Positions 1-12,476 are shown, counted from the first letter of the stretch. The stretch is DNA of 64,000 nt from Collybiopsis luxurians FD-317 M1 (GCA_000827265.1 KN834843.1:88771-152770), one strand, 5' to 3'. Numbers and translations: made by a program. The notes: generated by a model from the sequence alone, not told the origin.

Positions 1-77
1 ATCCTGCAGGTCGGGCCCCCACTCACTGTCACAACTTTCTTCCTCAACTCCCCGCCAAAAAAAATCTCGTATTCATT

Positions 78-719
78 TTGCGGACAAACTTTATCAGTAG
101 CTTTCTTGCTCTCGGCCTTGTCTCTACTGTATGTGCAGCACCCCGACAGGTGAGTACTTTTAATTTTACCCCTCATCGACGCTCTAACACAATTTATATC
201 TAGACGGAGATAGATCTCGGAAGGCGTTTCGACATAAACGGTCCTATCGACCGGCTCTCCCCACGATTAATCACCGTCGTCACCGTCACTGGCACTTCAC
301 TTGCCAGTCGAGACCCATCCCCCTCCCAGCTTGCCGCTCGACTCACCGCTCAAAATCTCATCGAAGAAACCGCTGCAGCTTTGAGAACAAAAGGGGAAAT
401 CCAGGCCGCACTGTGGACGGCGGAATTTGAGAACGATATCGACACCAACGCCGCCGAAGGAGACAAAATCAAATTCACTATCAAGGCGCCTTTGAAAGAG
501 TGTGGAGAAACTCCCAGCCATAAACGAGGGCTGAAAATAACTGGGATTGAGAGCTCAAAGGATTGCATGGGTATTGCGGTTATAGGCGAGAAGCGGGGAG
601 TTATCTTTGACAAAGACGATCATACTCTCTATCAGCAGGGCAGTAACTGCTCTCCATTCCAAAGTTTCCCGAGTATGCCTTGGTCTCAATTTGCTTTTGC
701 TAGGTTCGTAGGGACGTAA
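78..719 (+). CDS. small secreted protein of unknown function (start uncertain)
   Basis: Two exons (about 78-149 and 204-719) joined over a 54-bp GT-AG intron give roughly 195 residues. The first exon encodes a typical signal peptide (FISSFLALGLVST then VCAAPRQ). The natural start would be at 78, but the codon there is TTG, not ATG, and no in-frame ATG precedes it in the window; either the start is mutated or non-AUG, or an upstream exon lies outside the window. The mature part contains GDKIKFTIKAPLKECGE and a GEKRGVIFDKDD segment. I do not recognise the family. Two degraded partial copies lie at 4625-4800 and 8392-8700, so this is the founder copy of the tandem array. It converges on helicase copy A. 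Confidence 0.5.
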
Positions 720-1134
720 GATATAACCCTCTGTACCTCGATAGACCCTTTTTATCAACAAAACAAACACAGACGACAACCAAAAACGAATCGATATTTG
801 GATGTAAATTAATACGAGCAAGATGGAAATTAAGTGGAAGGATACGACCTGAGTTCATTGTTGAGACATTCTTGCTAAGGCCACTGAGATTTAAAGCCAT
901 AATCATTGACTTATCGTATCCAACCGCTTTCTTGCTTCCCGCTCCAGCGCCATAGAAAAGGAGCCGCTTCGCCATATCACTTGCACCAATAATCTATTCC
1001 TTTTTGCCCCTAATATAATCACGTTCTATTCAGACTACTTGAGGAACGATCTATGTACGATTTATACCACAGTAATTAAACTGTCAGTTCGCAAGATTCA
1101 ACTTCGACATTTCCCAAGTAACATCATTCCGGCT
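720..1134. other. intergenic, convergent 3' regions
   Basis: This stretch lies between the secreted-protein gene and the 3' end of helicase copy A. I see no credible coding sequence. It resembles the corresponding stretches after the two relic copies (about 4800-5050 and 8700-8970), as expected for part of the duplicated unit. Confidence 0.5.
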
Positions 1135-3992
1135 CTACTTCGCCACTGTGACACCCGGAAGGTTCACGGTCGATTCCGCTACATCTTCCGCCTCCACCCA
1201 CGCCTCCGATCCTTCCAGCGTTGTCCAATGTAAGCACAGTGTACCCAGGAGTGTATCATGGGCCACGCTTCGTAAGAACGGTCTACTAGACACAATCACC
1301 ATCCCCTTTCGACATCGGGTCAGCATGACATTGGTTCGATTCAAAGACTTCAAGAATCCGACTCCATTCGACCGTACAACGGAGATTAGAAGGTAGTCTG
1401 CCTCATTACCTACATGGGATGGGGATTCGTCTACGATTAATTACACTGAAGATTCGAAAGTACTCACCCTGAAAACTATCGACGTTGAACACATGCTCCC
1501 AAGGGAGCTTTTCTTCTTTCAACGACTTTTGTATTTCTGCTCGTTGTGCGTCATAAGGGGTTATTATGCAGAAGTTCAGGGATTGATAATAATTCCTGAC
1601 GAGGTCGACCATGGTTGAAACTTCCGATGAGTTCTGTATGGGAAGTGTCAGTGGCACGTTAATTAGGGATATAACGAGTTACCGTCCAACTGGACCCCAT
1701 TTTTTCCTCTTTTCCCTTCCAAACATCAACAAAGCGTATACAAGAATCGTCGTCAATATCATGAACGGTTCTCAGCCGCGAGCCATACACATGCGATGAA
1801 ATAAAATATCCAAGAGGGACCGGCATACGATCTAGTACACTAAGGTGAGCTGAAACGAGGAAGACAGACAGAAACTTTCACATTGAGTGTTAAGAAAACA
1901 GTTGTCTAAATGAGCGAGCTCGAAAACGCTCTTTAACGACTTGCACTGTTCCTTTCCATAAGGGGGCACTAGATAGTGAAAGCGTCGTTAGGAAGGGTAC
2001 TCAAAAGAATACTAAAAAAATCACATACATTGCTTTGGATCACCGGAAAAGCATACTCTTTTAAGCGTTTTTCGCAGTTCATAGAAAACATGCTACAGTC
2101 AACAAAAGGTTCAGGAGAAGAGAATTCATCAAGAACAGCTAGGACCTTCCATATAATCAAAGACATTAATTTGAGAAGCTTCATCTACGACGAGATTCTG
2201 TACAGGGACAATATCAAACACTCCCTTGCGCTCGAGATTTGGGTTTGCCAGCAGAGCCAGTGTCGAAAGGATAACGGTAGAACTTCCAATTTCTTGACTC
2301 AGTGCAAATCGATCTTTGGGCAGTTGATCGGTTCGAATCAACTTTCCTTGAATCCTTTTATAGATATGTTCGTGCCTATGAATCAAAATGGAATTCACTC
2401 TCAGCCAAGTGAGAATAAAAGGAAAACTGTATACCACTCGACATAAAACTCGACCGATACAATCAACTTGAAGTCCACGTTTCGTTGTAAAAGCTTCTCT
2501 GCAATATTCTTCACAGTCACGTTCGAGTTCCCAATGATCCATACGGGTTCAAGTAATTTCTTGGACCAAGTTTCCGCAGCGGCCACGATCGTTGAGGTTT
2601 TTCCGGTACCAGGAGGTCCTAAGTTACGCCAAATGACATAAGTGGAGGAACCTGCCCGTGTATAAAAGGACGTACCGTGAACGACGACAACTGGAGAACC
2701 AGTTGTTGCAGTCATCGCCCCAACTACTTGTATTTGTGACTGATTGAGATGCGAGGTGTATTCCGTTTCGTCAAACACTTCTGTAGATGCTCTTAGGCAT
2801 TCTTCATCTTCTTTTGTTTGAACAAACCAAAGATATCGAACAAAAGGTGCGTCCAGAATGGAGACTTTGCCTTGGAGAATTCGAAGAAGCAAAGCGTCCT
2901 GTGCTTTTTCGGCGGGTGTAAGATCCTCCAAGCCAACGACAGACACGCTTTCAATGGGACCTGTCTTGGGGATTGATTTTTGAAACTTAAGGCCTGTCGT
3001 CTTCCCTTTTGCGCCAGTGGTGGAGCCTTTATGTTTGGAACCATTCTGGTCTTTAACCTCTATGTATGACTAGAATATCGATTGAAAAATAGCCGATTGC
3101 GTGGAATAGAAACATACTTGATTAGAGCTATTATGTCGAACTCGAGTTTTGTAACGTGAGTTTACAACTTTCATCTTTCCTTGTTTGTCCAATTCGAAAG
3201 ACTCAAATTCGTTGTTGGAGACGAGAGGGAGTGCACGAGCGAGCATATCATTCTGCTCTACGAGTGTACTCAGACACGCGAGTATCTATAAAGAGAGAAA
3301 TAAATTATAACGAAATTAACAAGAGAGCGAAAACTTACCTCATCCTCGACTAGATTAGTATCCACCTTCTGAGCACTCCGAATCACGGGGACAGAACTTG
3401 CACAGTTTGCAACTCTTTAAGGACACATTAAGATTTTCGAGGCGGAAACGGCTGAGGTACAAGAAATGCCTTACTTGGCTGAGATCCACGCCCTCAAACA
3501 TAGATGTTCGAACCCTTCCTGCTTATTGTTCTGGTGCCAGAGACGATCAACGCGAAACGTGTTTGTGAGACGACAGAGGCCGGACTTTTGGATGACTTTG
3601 GACGGAGGGACCGCACCCTCGGAAGCATTGAGAAACATCGTAGACAGGTCCACGCCTCGGATGCGATGATGAAAATGTTCGTGAAGGCGAAGAGCTAGCT
3701 TGACCATACCGAACCCCGCTAGTGACTTGCCCTCCGAGGCCAGAAGCTTGTAAAAGAGTGTATCCAGTTTAGAAGGTGGTGCGTCTTTCGCATCGATGAA
3801 GTATATCTCGTCCTGAGTAGCAACGGCGAAGACCCCATCGTCCTTCTGCGAAAGTGCCAGTCCAAAGACCCAACAAGTCGATGAAGCCAAATTAGCAGCT
3901 GCCCGTTGAGCATTCTCCTGGTTATGTTTGAAAACGCGGAGCTCGTGAGGGAGAATAGGTAAGACACCCTGTTGGACGAAGGTCATGGTCAA
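1135..3992 (-). CDS. SF1 Upf1-like helicase with exonuclease-like N-terminus, copy A (probably inactivated)
   Basis: This is the oldest-looking of three tandem paralogues. Exon 1 (ATG at 3992) encodes an exonuclease/RNase H-like domain in which the usual first acidic motif is replaced by VFGLALS. Later exons give Walker A GPPGTGKT, the DEAS Walker B box in VVDEASQIN, GDPKQLPPYG, QYRMP, NVDSFQG and TNVMLTRCRKG, the standard SF1B motif series. Two lesions set it apart from copies B and C. The intron after VFDYM starts with GA at 2149-2148 where B and C have GC, and no nearby GT restores the frame. A TAG at 1135 also ends the protein about 18 residues early. Otherwise it is open throughout, so it may be a recent pseudogene or a truncated gene. 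Confidence 0.6.
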
Positions 3993-4369
3993 AGATCAAA
4001 CTTTATTGACCTCCACCATATGTCCGATGGGCGTTGATCATCGGAGCCAGTTCATTTCTATGCCAGTACAGCCGTTTGCATGCAGTCATTTGCATAAAGT
4101 TTCGCAGTTTCGGTTTTTTCGACACTTGTTTGGTTGCATTTATTTGCCCTATACATTTGGGGCCCAGGCCTGCCAGATCGTACGGAACCACCTTCCGTTT
4201 GTTCTTTCTTTAGGCATCGGCTCTGTTTCCGGCTCTTGGATTATATAGAAACCCTATCACTGCAATATACAAATAAATACAGCAGAAAGTTCAGAACTGC
4301 AAAACTTTATGCAAACGGCAGTAACGATATTGAGTAACGAAGGCAGACTTGCTGCAGGTTTGGGGCCAA

Positions 4370-4624
4370 TCATGGGCGTCTACGAAACTTGACGTAAGAG
4401 CGAAGTAGCTCGACAACGACATAAGATGGGCCAGTTTGCAATAATCGACTTATTTTATAACCTTAGGGGGGTTAGGGGTTAGGACTTATGATATTGCTAG
4501 GAAATCCCACAGTAAACTTCTGTATAATTTCCAATTACATTTACTCAATTCTCGCTGGTTTTTCTGTTGGATTTTTGTAAGCCATTTTCTTAGCTGAAGT
4601 CCTTAAATTACTGACACAGAGAAC
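4370..4624 (+). pseudogene. relic of the XRN1 5' end (promoter, exons 1-3), junction 1
   Basis: Recognisable pieces of the region before and within XRN1 appear in order: the AGATGGG start context at 4425, the TTTACTCAATTCTCG intron stretch, a degenerate exon 3 and the ACAGAGAAC acceptor. The exon 1 donor (GTCAG in XRN1) is changed to CCAG and exon 3 is mutated. It ends at GAGAAC (4619-4624), where the sequence switches to the secreted-protein gene. It is a by-product of the tandem duplication and is not expected to encode anything. Confidence 0.7.
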
Positions 4625-4800
4625 CACCGGCGCCGGCAAGGGAGACGAAATCAAGTTCAAGATCCAGGCGCCTTTGAAGCAGTGTGGAGAAACCCCAAAC
4701 TTGTTGTATTTCTCGGATTGACAAATCATGTCTCGATGTCAGCAGCAAGGTGCACATGTTCACTAACTGCAGTCTCTCGAGTATGGACTAGGACACTGTG
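4625..4800 (+). pseudogene. relic of the secreted-protein gene, junction 1
   Basis: The frame GDEIKFKIQAPLKQCGE matches GDKIKFTIKAPLKECGE of the gene at 78-719, then decays within about 100 bases. The 5' part, including the signal peptide, is absent because the duplication joined the middle of the gene to the XRN1 5' fragment. Confidence 0.7.
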
Positions 4801-5053
4801 CCTAGGATAGCGTCAAGTCGAACGCACCTCGACAGATCTTCAGTCATCAGCAGTAAGCCATGAGTTTGACTGAACTCGCACGGAAGTCCACATCCACCGG
4901 CAATCCACTGTTTGGATGTAAGTTTGATTGAGGTTGAATAGACTGCCGAGAAAAAATGATATAGCACTCTAGATACCACCACCTTCTAGTATATTGGATC
5001 ACCAAACTTCAAGAACGATCTATATACAGTTTACACTCGACCAGCTTGAATCA

Positions 5054-7965
5054 TCAGTGGGCGAGATTCAACTTCGACATACCCCTAGTGACATCATTTG
5101 AGCTCTTCCCTGCCGCACCCGGAAGGTCAACCCTCGTATTCAACACATCTCCCGCATCCACCCATGTCTTTGGTCCTTCCTGTGTCGTCCAGTACGCGCA
5201 TAATTTGCCCAAAAGTGTCCGGCTAGCCACACCTTGTAAGAACGATCTACCAGACACAATTACCATCCCCCTTCGGCATCGAGTCAGCATGACGTTCATT
5301 CGATTTAAGGACCGCAAGAATCCGACTCGGGTCGACCGAACGACGGAGATCAAAACGTAGTCAGCTTCGTTCCCTACATCAAATGACAACCTGTGAGCGA
5401 GTATGCATGCCAAGGGCTTTCAAACCACTCACCCTGAAAACTATCTACATTGAAAACATGCTCCCAAGGAAGCCCTTCCTGCTTCAATGCCCTTTCTATC
5501 GCTGCTCGTTGCGCGTCATACGGAGTTATAATGCAGAATTTACAGGATCGATAATAATTTCTGACGAGCTGGACCATGGTCGAAACTTCTGCAGGGTTCT
5601 GTGCGGCGTCAGCAAGGGAAAAATATGGGAGTCGAGGATCCACTTACCGTCCAACTATGCCCTTTCCTTTTCTCCACGCGCCGAGCATTTACGAAGCGAA
5701 CACAAGAAAAGTCGTCAATAGCATGACAAGATTTCAGCCGCGAACTGTACACCTCCGTTGAGATAAAGGCTCCAAGAGGCTTCGGCATACGATCTAATGC
5801 ACAACGGTCAGCTGTATCGAGGGGCATAGACTGAATCCTCACATTGAACATCAAGAAAATAGCTGTTTACCTCCAAGTGAGTGACATCAAACACATTCTG
5901 TAACGATTTGCACTCCTCTTTTCCAAAAGGAGGCACTAAACAGAGTAAGCGTTTTCAATCAGAGAGTTTAGAGAAAGGGTAGAATTTCGCAAGGACAAAA
6001 TTTCGCGTACGTTGCTTTGGATCACCGAAAAAACAAACTTTTGTAAGCGTTTTCCGGAACATGTAAAAGACATGCTGAGTCAAACCAAGGTCAGGAGATG
6101 AGGATCTACTGAAAATAGCCAGAACTTGCCATGTATTCAAAAATATCAATCTGAGAAGCCTCATCTACGACGAGATTCCGCACGGGAACGATATCAAACA
6201 TGCCGTTTTGCTCGAGAGCGGGGTTTGACAGAAGAGTCAACGTCGAGAGAATTACGGTAGAACTTCCAATCTTCCGACTCAGTGCCAGTTGATGTTTGGG
6301 GAGTCGATCTGTTCTAATTAACTTCTCTTGAATTTTCTCGTAGATATGTTCGTGCCTATGAATCACAGTGGAACTCAGTCTCAGCCAAGGAGGAATCAAG
6401 CAAGGCAAAGCGTATACCATTCGACATAAAATTCGACCGACACAACCAACTTAAAATCCACGTCCCGCTCTAAAAGCTTTTCGGCGATGTTTTTCACAGC
6501 CACGTTCGAGTATCCAACGATCCATACGGGTTTGTTGATTTTCTTGGACCAGATTTCCGCAGCGGAAGAGATAGTGGTGGTCTTGCCGGTACCAGGAGGT
6601 CCTAAAACACATCTTATCAATGGAAGATTCTGCCCATGTATAAGAGGACGTACCATGAACGACAACAACTGGAGACCCAGCTGTTGAAGTCATCGCTCCT
6701 GCTACCTGCGCCTGTGAAGGATTGAGATGTGAGACGTATTTCGCTTCTGTACACGCTTCAGAAGACGCGTTCAGACGTTTAGCGTCCCGCTGGGTTTGAA
6801 ACCAAAGATATCGGACAAATGGTGAGTCCAAAAGTGATACTTGACCTTGAAGAATACGAAGAAGCAAGGCTTCTTGTGCTTTTTCTGCAGCCGTAGGATC
6901 CTCCAAGCCGACGACGGAAACACTTTGGACGGGAGTGGTCGTTGGGATAGATTTTTGGAACTTGATACCTGTTGTCTTCCCTTTTGCACCGGTGGTGGAG
7001 CCTTGATATACTGAACCATCCTTGCCTCTGGCCTCTACATACGACTAGAATATCAATTTAGAAGATAGCCGATGGACAGAATAAAATCATACTTGTTTAG
7101 AGCTATTATGTCGAACTCGAGTCTTGTAACGTGAGTTTACAAGCTTCATCTCCCCTCCTTTTTTCATTTTGAAAAATTCAAATTCGTTGTTTGAGACTCG
7201 AGGCCGTGCATGAGCAAGGATAGCTTTCTGTTTTACGAGCGTACTAAGACACGCGAGTATCTGTAAAGGAAAATAAGCCAGGAAAAGATTTACTGGAGAA
7301 TGACTACGCACCTCGGTCTTGACCAGGTTCGTGTCCACTTTTTGAGCACTTTGAACCAAAGGAAGAGATTTGGCATGGTTCGCAACTCTGAAAAACACGT
7401 CAAGATTTGAGATAGAAACGGCTGTGTCAAAAGAAATGCCTTACTTGGCTGATATCCAGGCCCTCAAGCATAGATCGTCCATCGCATTCTTCTGGTCATT
7501 CTCGTGCCAGAGTCGATCTACCCGAAATGTGTCTGTTAGAGGATATAGGTTGGACTTTTGGATGACCTTAGACGGAGGGACCGCAGCCTCGGAAGCATTG
7601 AGAGAAATTGTAGACAGGTCTACGCCTCTGATACGACGATTGAAGTGTTCATAAAGGCAAAGAGCTAGCTTGGCCATCCCAAACCCTGCTAAGGTGGTGC
7701 CCTCCGAGCCCAAAAGCTCGTAAAAGAATTTACTTAGTTTACGAGATGGTGCGCCATTCGCATTGATAACATATATCTCGTTCTGAGTGGCGACGGCCAC
7801 GCGGTCGAGGACCCCTTTATTATTCTGCGAGAGAGCTAGTCCAAAGACCTGACAGGTCGATGAAGCCAATTTGGAGGCTGCGCGTCCAGCGTCCTGTCGA
7901 GTATATTGCAAAACGGAAAGCTCCTTAGGGAGAATAGGCAAGACGTTCTGTTGAACGGTGGTCAT
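5054..7965 (-). CDS. SF1 Upf1-like helicase with exonuclease-like N-terminus, copy B
   Basis: Eleven predicted exons encode about 770 residues from ATG at 7965. The N-terminal ~200 residues resemble a 3'-5' exonuclease/RNase H fold (LAGFGMAKLAL, RIRGVDLST, DDLCLRAWIS), but the canonical acidic DxE pair is not visible, so this domain is probably inactive. The helicase part has GPPGTGKT, VVDEASQID, GDPKQLPPFG, QYRMP, ITPYDAQRAAI, NVDSFQG and MNVMLTRCRRG, in SF1B order. The intron after FEYM is GC-AG (GC at 6129-6128). No internal stop was found in the spliced frame. The family is widespread in agaricomycetes; a nucleic-acid helicase role is known from the fold, while substrate and pathway are not known. 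Same orientation and unit as copies A and C. Confidence 0.85.
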
Positions 7966-7986
7966 GGTAAGAGGTCAAAGTTGAGA

Positions 7987-8391
7987 ATAAGGTTTATTGT
8001 TGGCTACTCGCCGCATGTTCAATGAGCGTTGATATCGAAGGGTCTAACCTAAAGCGAAGGACCCACAAGCCAGTTCATTTCTGGACCCACAAGCTAGTTC
8101 AGTTCTGTGCGAGTAACGAAGGTGGCCTTGCCGCAGGTTTGGCGTCAATCGCGGGCGTCTATGATACATTTGGACGAGCCAGCTCCAACCAGCGAACTTG
8201 TATACCACGACGAGAAAGGATGGGTCAGTTTCCAATAATCCTTTTATTTCTACCTATATATTTCAAAGGTATGCCACTATACAATTTTCACTTTCATTTA
8301 CTTAATTTCTCGCTGTTTTTTTTTTTCGCTGGATTTCGTACACTATTTTCTTAATTGAAGCCCGGGAAATACTGACTATAATACAGAGAAC
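7987..8391 (+). pseudogene. relic of the XRN1 promoter and 5' exons, junction 2
   Basis: The region matches the XRN1 upstream region and its first exons. The ATGG start context is kept at 8220 with the GTCAG donor, a degraded exon 2 (ATTTCAAAG then GTATG) follows, and exon 3 (TTCGCTGGATTTC then GTAC) is almost intact. The exon 2 acceptor is lost. At GAGAAC (8386-8391) the sequence switches to the secreted-protein relic. Better preserved than junction 1, which suggests it is the younger junction. Confidence 0.75.
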
Positions 8392-8700
8392 CGCCAGTAA
8401 TGGAGAGGGAGACAGAATCAAATCTATTATAAAAGCACCTTTGAAGGATTGTGTAGAAAGCCCGAACCGTCGACGGGTATTGGGGACCAAGAGCTTGAGA
8501 GTGGTAGAGATACTCATGCTGCTATTAATTGGCGAGAAGCGGGGGGTTGTCTTCGATAAGGATGATCGCGGTCTATATGAGCAGCGAGGTCCATATTTTT
8601 ACATTCTAGCGTCTCTCAAGAATGACCAGTTACAACTTGCTCTGTCTAGGCTTGTAGGGACATTGTGCAGAGTTTACCGGCTGGAAATTTGTTGTTTGGA
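8392..8700 (+). pseudogene. relic of the secreted-protein gene, junction 2
   Basis: Reading GEGDRIKSIIKAPLKDC and then IGEKRGVVFDKDD matches the founder gene at 78-719, with frameshifts between the blocks. The signal peptide exon is missing. Confidence 0.75.
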
Positions 8701-8972
8701 TGTCAGTCGAGCACATCGCCAAAAGAAAGATAGAAACTGAGAATTTTTTTGAGACATCCAAGCAATGCTCATCGACTTCTTGCACCCAACCGCTCTGTTT
8801 CTTCCGAGTGCCGAGAGATAGAAAGAGGTCTGCTTTGCCGTGCCACCCGTAAACAAGATCTACATCCTATCTAAATCATATAGCTCTCTAGATATAATCA
8901 CTTTCTAGTACATCGTATCAGTAAGCAGCAAGTACGATCTATATACAGTTAACACTCTACTAGCTCAAATCA

Positions 8973-11895
8973 TCAGTGTGCAAGATCCAACTTCGACATA
9001 TCCCCAATAACATCATCCAAGCTCCTGCCAGCCACACCCGGAAGGTCAACCCTCATATTCAACACATCTCCCGCATCTACCCACGTCTTCGGTCCTTCCT
9101 TCACCGTCAAATAAGCACACAATTGCCCCAAGAGCGTCCGACTAGCCGCGCCTCGCAAGAACGATCTACTAAATACAATCACCATCCCCTTTCGGCATCG
9201 AGTAAGCATAACGTTCATTCGATTCAAAAACTGCAAGAATCCCACTCGGGTTGATCGAACGACGGAGATGAGGACGTAGTCAGCTTCGTTACCTGTAAGT
9301 ACATACGTAGGACGAAGACACCCGTTAATGATTGTTCACGTTAAGAAATCAAAACTACTGACCCTGAAAACTATCGACATTGAACACATGCTCCCAAGGG
9401 AGCTCTTCCTGCTTCAACGCCCTTTGTATTGCCGCCCGTTGTGCGTCATACGGGGTGATAATGCAGAATTTCCGGGATCGATAATAATTCCTGACGAGGT
9501 TAACCATAATCGAAACTTCCACCGAGTTCTTCAAGGGAATGGTCAGCATGAAGCACGTTAGTGAGGAATAGATTGACTGACTGTCCAACTGAGCCCTTTC
9601 TTTTCTTCTTTTCCCCGCCAAGCATCAACGAAACGAACACAAGAAAAGTCGTTGATAGCATGACAAGATTTCAGCTGCGAACCGTATACATGCGTTGAAA
9701 TAAAGGATCCAAGAGGGACCGGCATACGGTCTAGTATACAACGGTCAGCTGGATCGAGGAAGACAGGTTGAACATTGAACTCTTACATTGAACGTCAAGA
9801 AAATAGCTGTTCCCCTTCAAATGAGGGACATCGAAAACGCTCTGTAACGATCTACACTCTTCTTGTCCAAAAGGGGGCACTAGACAGAGGTAAAACGTCG
9901 TTAGTGAGGGAGCTTTGAGAAAAAAATTCACGTACGCTGCTTCGGATCACCAAAAAAGCACACTTTCCCAAGCGAGTTTCGAAACTCGTAAAAAACATGC
10001 TACAGTCAAACAAAGGTCAGGAAACGAGAATCTACTGAAAACAACCACTGAGAACTTGCCATGTATTCAAAAACATCAATCTGGGAGGCCTCATCGACGA
10101 CGAGGTTCTGTACAGGGACGATATCGAACATTCCGTTACGCTCGAGACCGGGGTTGGACAGAAGCGCGAGCGTTGAGAGAATAACCGTAGAGCTTCCTAT
10201 CATCCGACTGAGACCCACCCGATCTCGAGGCAGTCGATCTGTTCGAATCAAGTTTTCTTGAATCTTTTCATAGATATGTTCGTGCCTACGAAGAGTTTAG
10301 TCTCGGCACAAAGAGGAACCAAACAAGGTTCGGAGAGGCCTACCATTCGACGTAGAACTCCTTCGATACGATCAACTTGAAATCTACGTTTCGCTGTGAA
10401 AGCTTTTCGGCGATGTTCTTCACAGACACGTTCGAATGTCCGATGATCCATACGGGTTCGAGGTACACCTTGGACCAGATTTCCGCAGCGGACGAGATGG
10501 TTGTGGTTTTACCGGTACCCGGAGGTCCTACGGCGAGAGTTATCAGAGTAAGAACCTGGCTATGTATAACAGGACGTACCGTGAACGACAACGATTGGAG
10601 AACCAGCTGTACAAGTCATCGCTCCTACTACCTCCGCCTGCGAAGGATTGAGATGCTCGATGTATTGCATTTCGGCACACGCTTCGGAAGACGCGTTCAG
10701 ACGTTGAACGTCCCAGTGGCTTCGAAACCAAAGATATCGGACAAACGGTGCGTCCAAAAGCGAGACTTGACCTTGAAGAATCCGAAGAACCAAAGCTTCC
10801 TGTGCTTTCTCAGCGGCCGTAGGATCTTCCAAGCCCACGACGGAAACACTTTGGAAGGGAGTGGCATTTGGGACAAATGTGTGAAGCTTGATGGCTGTCG
10901 TCTTTCCTTTTGCGCCGGTGGTGAAGCCTTGGTAAACCGACCCATCCTGGGCTGTGATTTCTACATATGACTATAGAACATCGATGAGAAGATAGTCAAA
11001 GGCGAAGGATAGAAACTGACCTGGCTAGAGTTGCTATGTCGAACTCGAGTTTTGTAACGGGAGTTGACGAGTTCTATTTTTCCTCCCTTTTTCATTTTGA
11101 AAGAGTCGAATTCGTTGTTGGAGATGCGAGGGCGTGTAAGGGCGAGGAGATCGTTTTGTTTTATGAGTGTATGGAGACATGCGAGTACCTGGAAAGAATT
11201 TTTAAAAAACAGGTCGGGAGGAAATCAACAAGGGGACGACTACGTACCTCGGCCTTGACCAGATTCGTATCCACTTTTTGAGCACCTCGAACTAGAGGGA
11301 GAGATTTGGCACAGTTCGCCACTCTGAAAAAGGACACTAAGATTCCACATGTAAGCTTGGGGGCAATGCCTTACTTGGCTGAGATCCACGCCCTCAAGCA
11401 TAACTCATTCGTCGCGTTTTTCTGATCATTCTCGTGCCACAGCCGATCTACGCGAAAGCCGTTTGTGAGAGGACAGAGACCAGATTTTTGGATGACCTCT
11501 GACGGAGGGACTGCGGCCTCGGAAGTATTGAGAAAAAGTGTGGATAGGTCGACACCACGGACACGATGATCGAGGTGGCCTTGAAGGCGGAGTGCGAGCT
11601 TGGCCATACCGAACCCCGCTAGTGTCGTGACCTCCGAGGCCAGAAGCTTGAAAAAGAATTTATCCAGTTTACGAGATCGTGTTCCGCTCGCATGGATAAT
11701 ATGGACCTCGTCTTCGGTGGCGACAGCGATGCGGTCGAGGACCCCCTTGTTGTTTTGCGAAAGAGCTAGTCCGAGAACTTGACAAGTCGACGAAGCCAAC
11801 TTGACGGCGGCGCGTCCAGCTTCCTGTCGGGTGTATCTGAATACAGGGAGTCCGTTAGGCAAGAGGGGCAAGACGTCCTGTCGAACGGTAGTCAT
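8973..11895 (-). CDS. SF1 Upf1-like helicase with exonuclease-like N-terminus, copy C
   Basis: ATG at 11895 (MTTVRQDVLPLLP) is chosen because it aligns with the starts of copies A and B, although the open frame extends upstream. Eleven predicted exons carry LAGFGMAKLALRL, GPPGTGKTTT, VVDEASQID, GDPKQLPPF, QYRMPVPLG, NVDSFQG and MNVMLTRCRKG. The FEYM intron is GC-AG (GC at 10059-10058), as in B. I found no stop in the spliced frame, so this copy looks functional. It is divergent from XRN1, about 580 bp apart, and this is probably the ancestral pairing. A CT-rich tract (the GA repeat on the plus strand) lies just upstream of the start. Confidence 0.85.
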
Positions 11896-11923
11896 GATCA
11901 GCGGAGAGATCAAAGTCGGGGAA

Positions 11924-11948
11924 AGAGAGAGAGAGAGAGAGAGAGAGG
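11924..11948. repeat. (GA)n microsatellite upstream of helicase C
   Basis: About 12 GA units, reading as a CT tract on the coding strand of helicase C some 30-55 bp before its ATG. Pyrimidine tracts in this position are common in fungal core promoters and leaders. It is absent from copies A and B. Confidence 0.9.
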
Positions 11949-12476
11949 GGAAGAAAGTAGTAGAGAAGAAGAAATTTTTTTTTCCTCGCCACTTGCCTAT
12001 GTATAGAACACCCAAACAACAACCGCCGCATGTCCGATGAGCGTTAATTATCAAAGGCCACACACACAAATACAACAAGTTGAGCTAATTTCTATTTATT
12101 ATGACTTGGTCAGAGGCAAAAGGTGTAGTACAAAGCCAAGTTTTTAGTACGTCTTTTGTGTACGTCTTTTGACTGTCAAAGGAATGAAGATTACCGAGTT
12201 TAGAAGTTGAACCCGGTGGCTTCTAGGCTATACATTACTTGATAAACTGGTGGAAAACTGTAGATGAACACGATGAAATACGTATTGGATCCTCGAAAGA
12301 ATATCATCGTATAGTCATGGAAATACGAACAAGTCAGTTAAGCTTCAACTTGGTGGCTCGAAAGGAAGGCAGGATTAATTGGGCGCCAATCACAGGCGTC
12401 TAATGAAACGTGACGCACGAGCCAGCTCCGACCAGCAAGGCTCCTTTAACCTGAACGTATACGACGACGAGAAAGG
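11949..12476. promoter_or_regulatory. shared intergenic promoter region between helicase C and XRN1
   Basis: The divergent starts of helicase C (11895) and XRN1 (12477) flank this region. Parts of it are repeated, with decay, at 3993-4425 and 7966-8220, so each helicase copy still carries the same kind of upstream DNA. I see no coding sequence and no unambiguous TATA or factor site. Confidence 0.5.

Noticed and set aside
1135..11895. Helicase array as part of a Helitron or virus-like element
   Set aside because: SF1 motifs are of the Upf1 type, introns are numerous, and no Rep nuclease, hairpin end or terminal repeat was seen.
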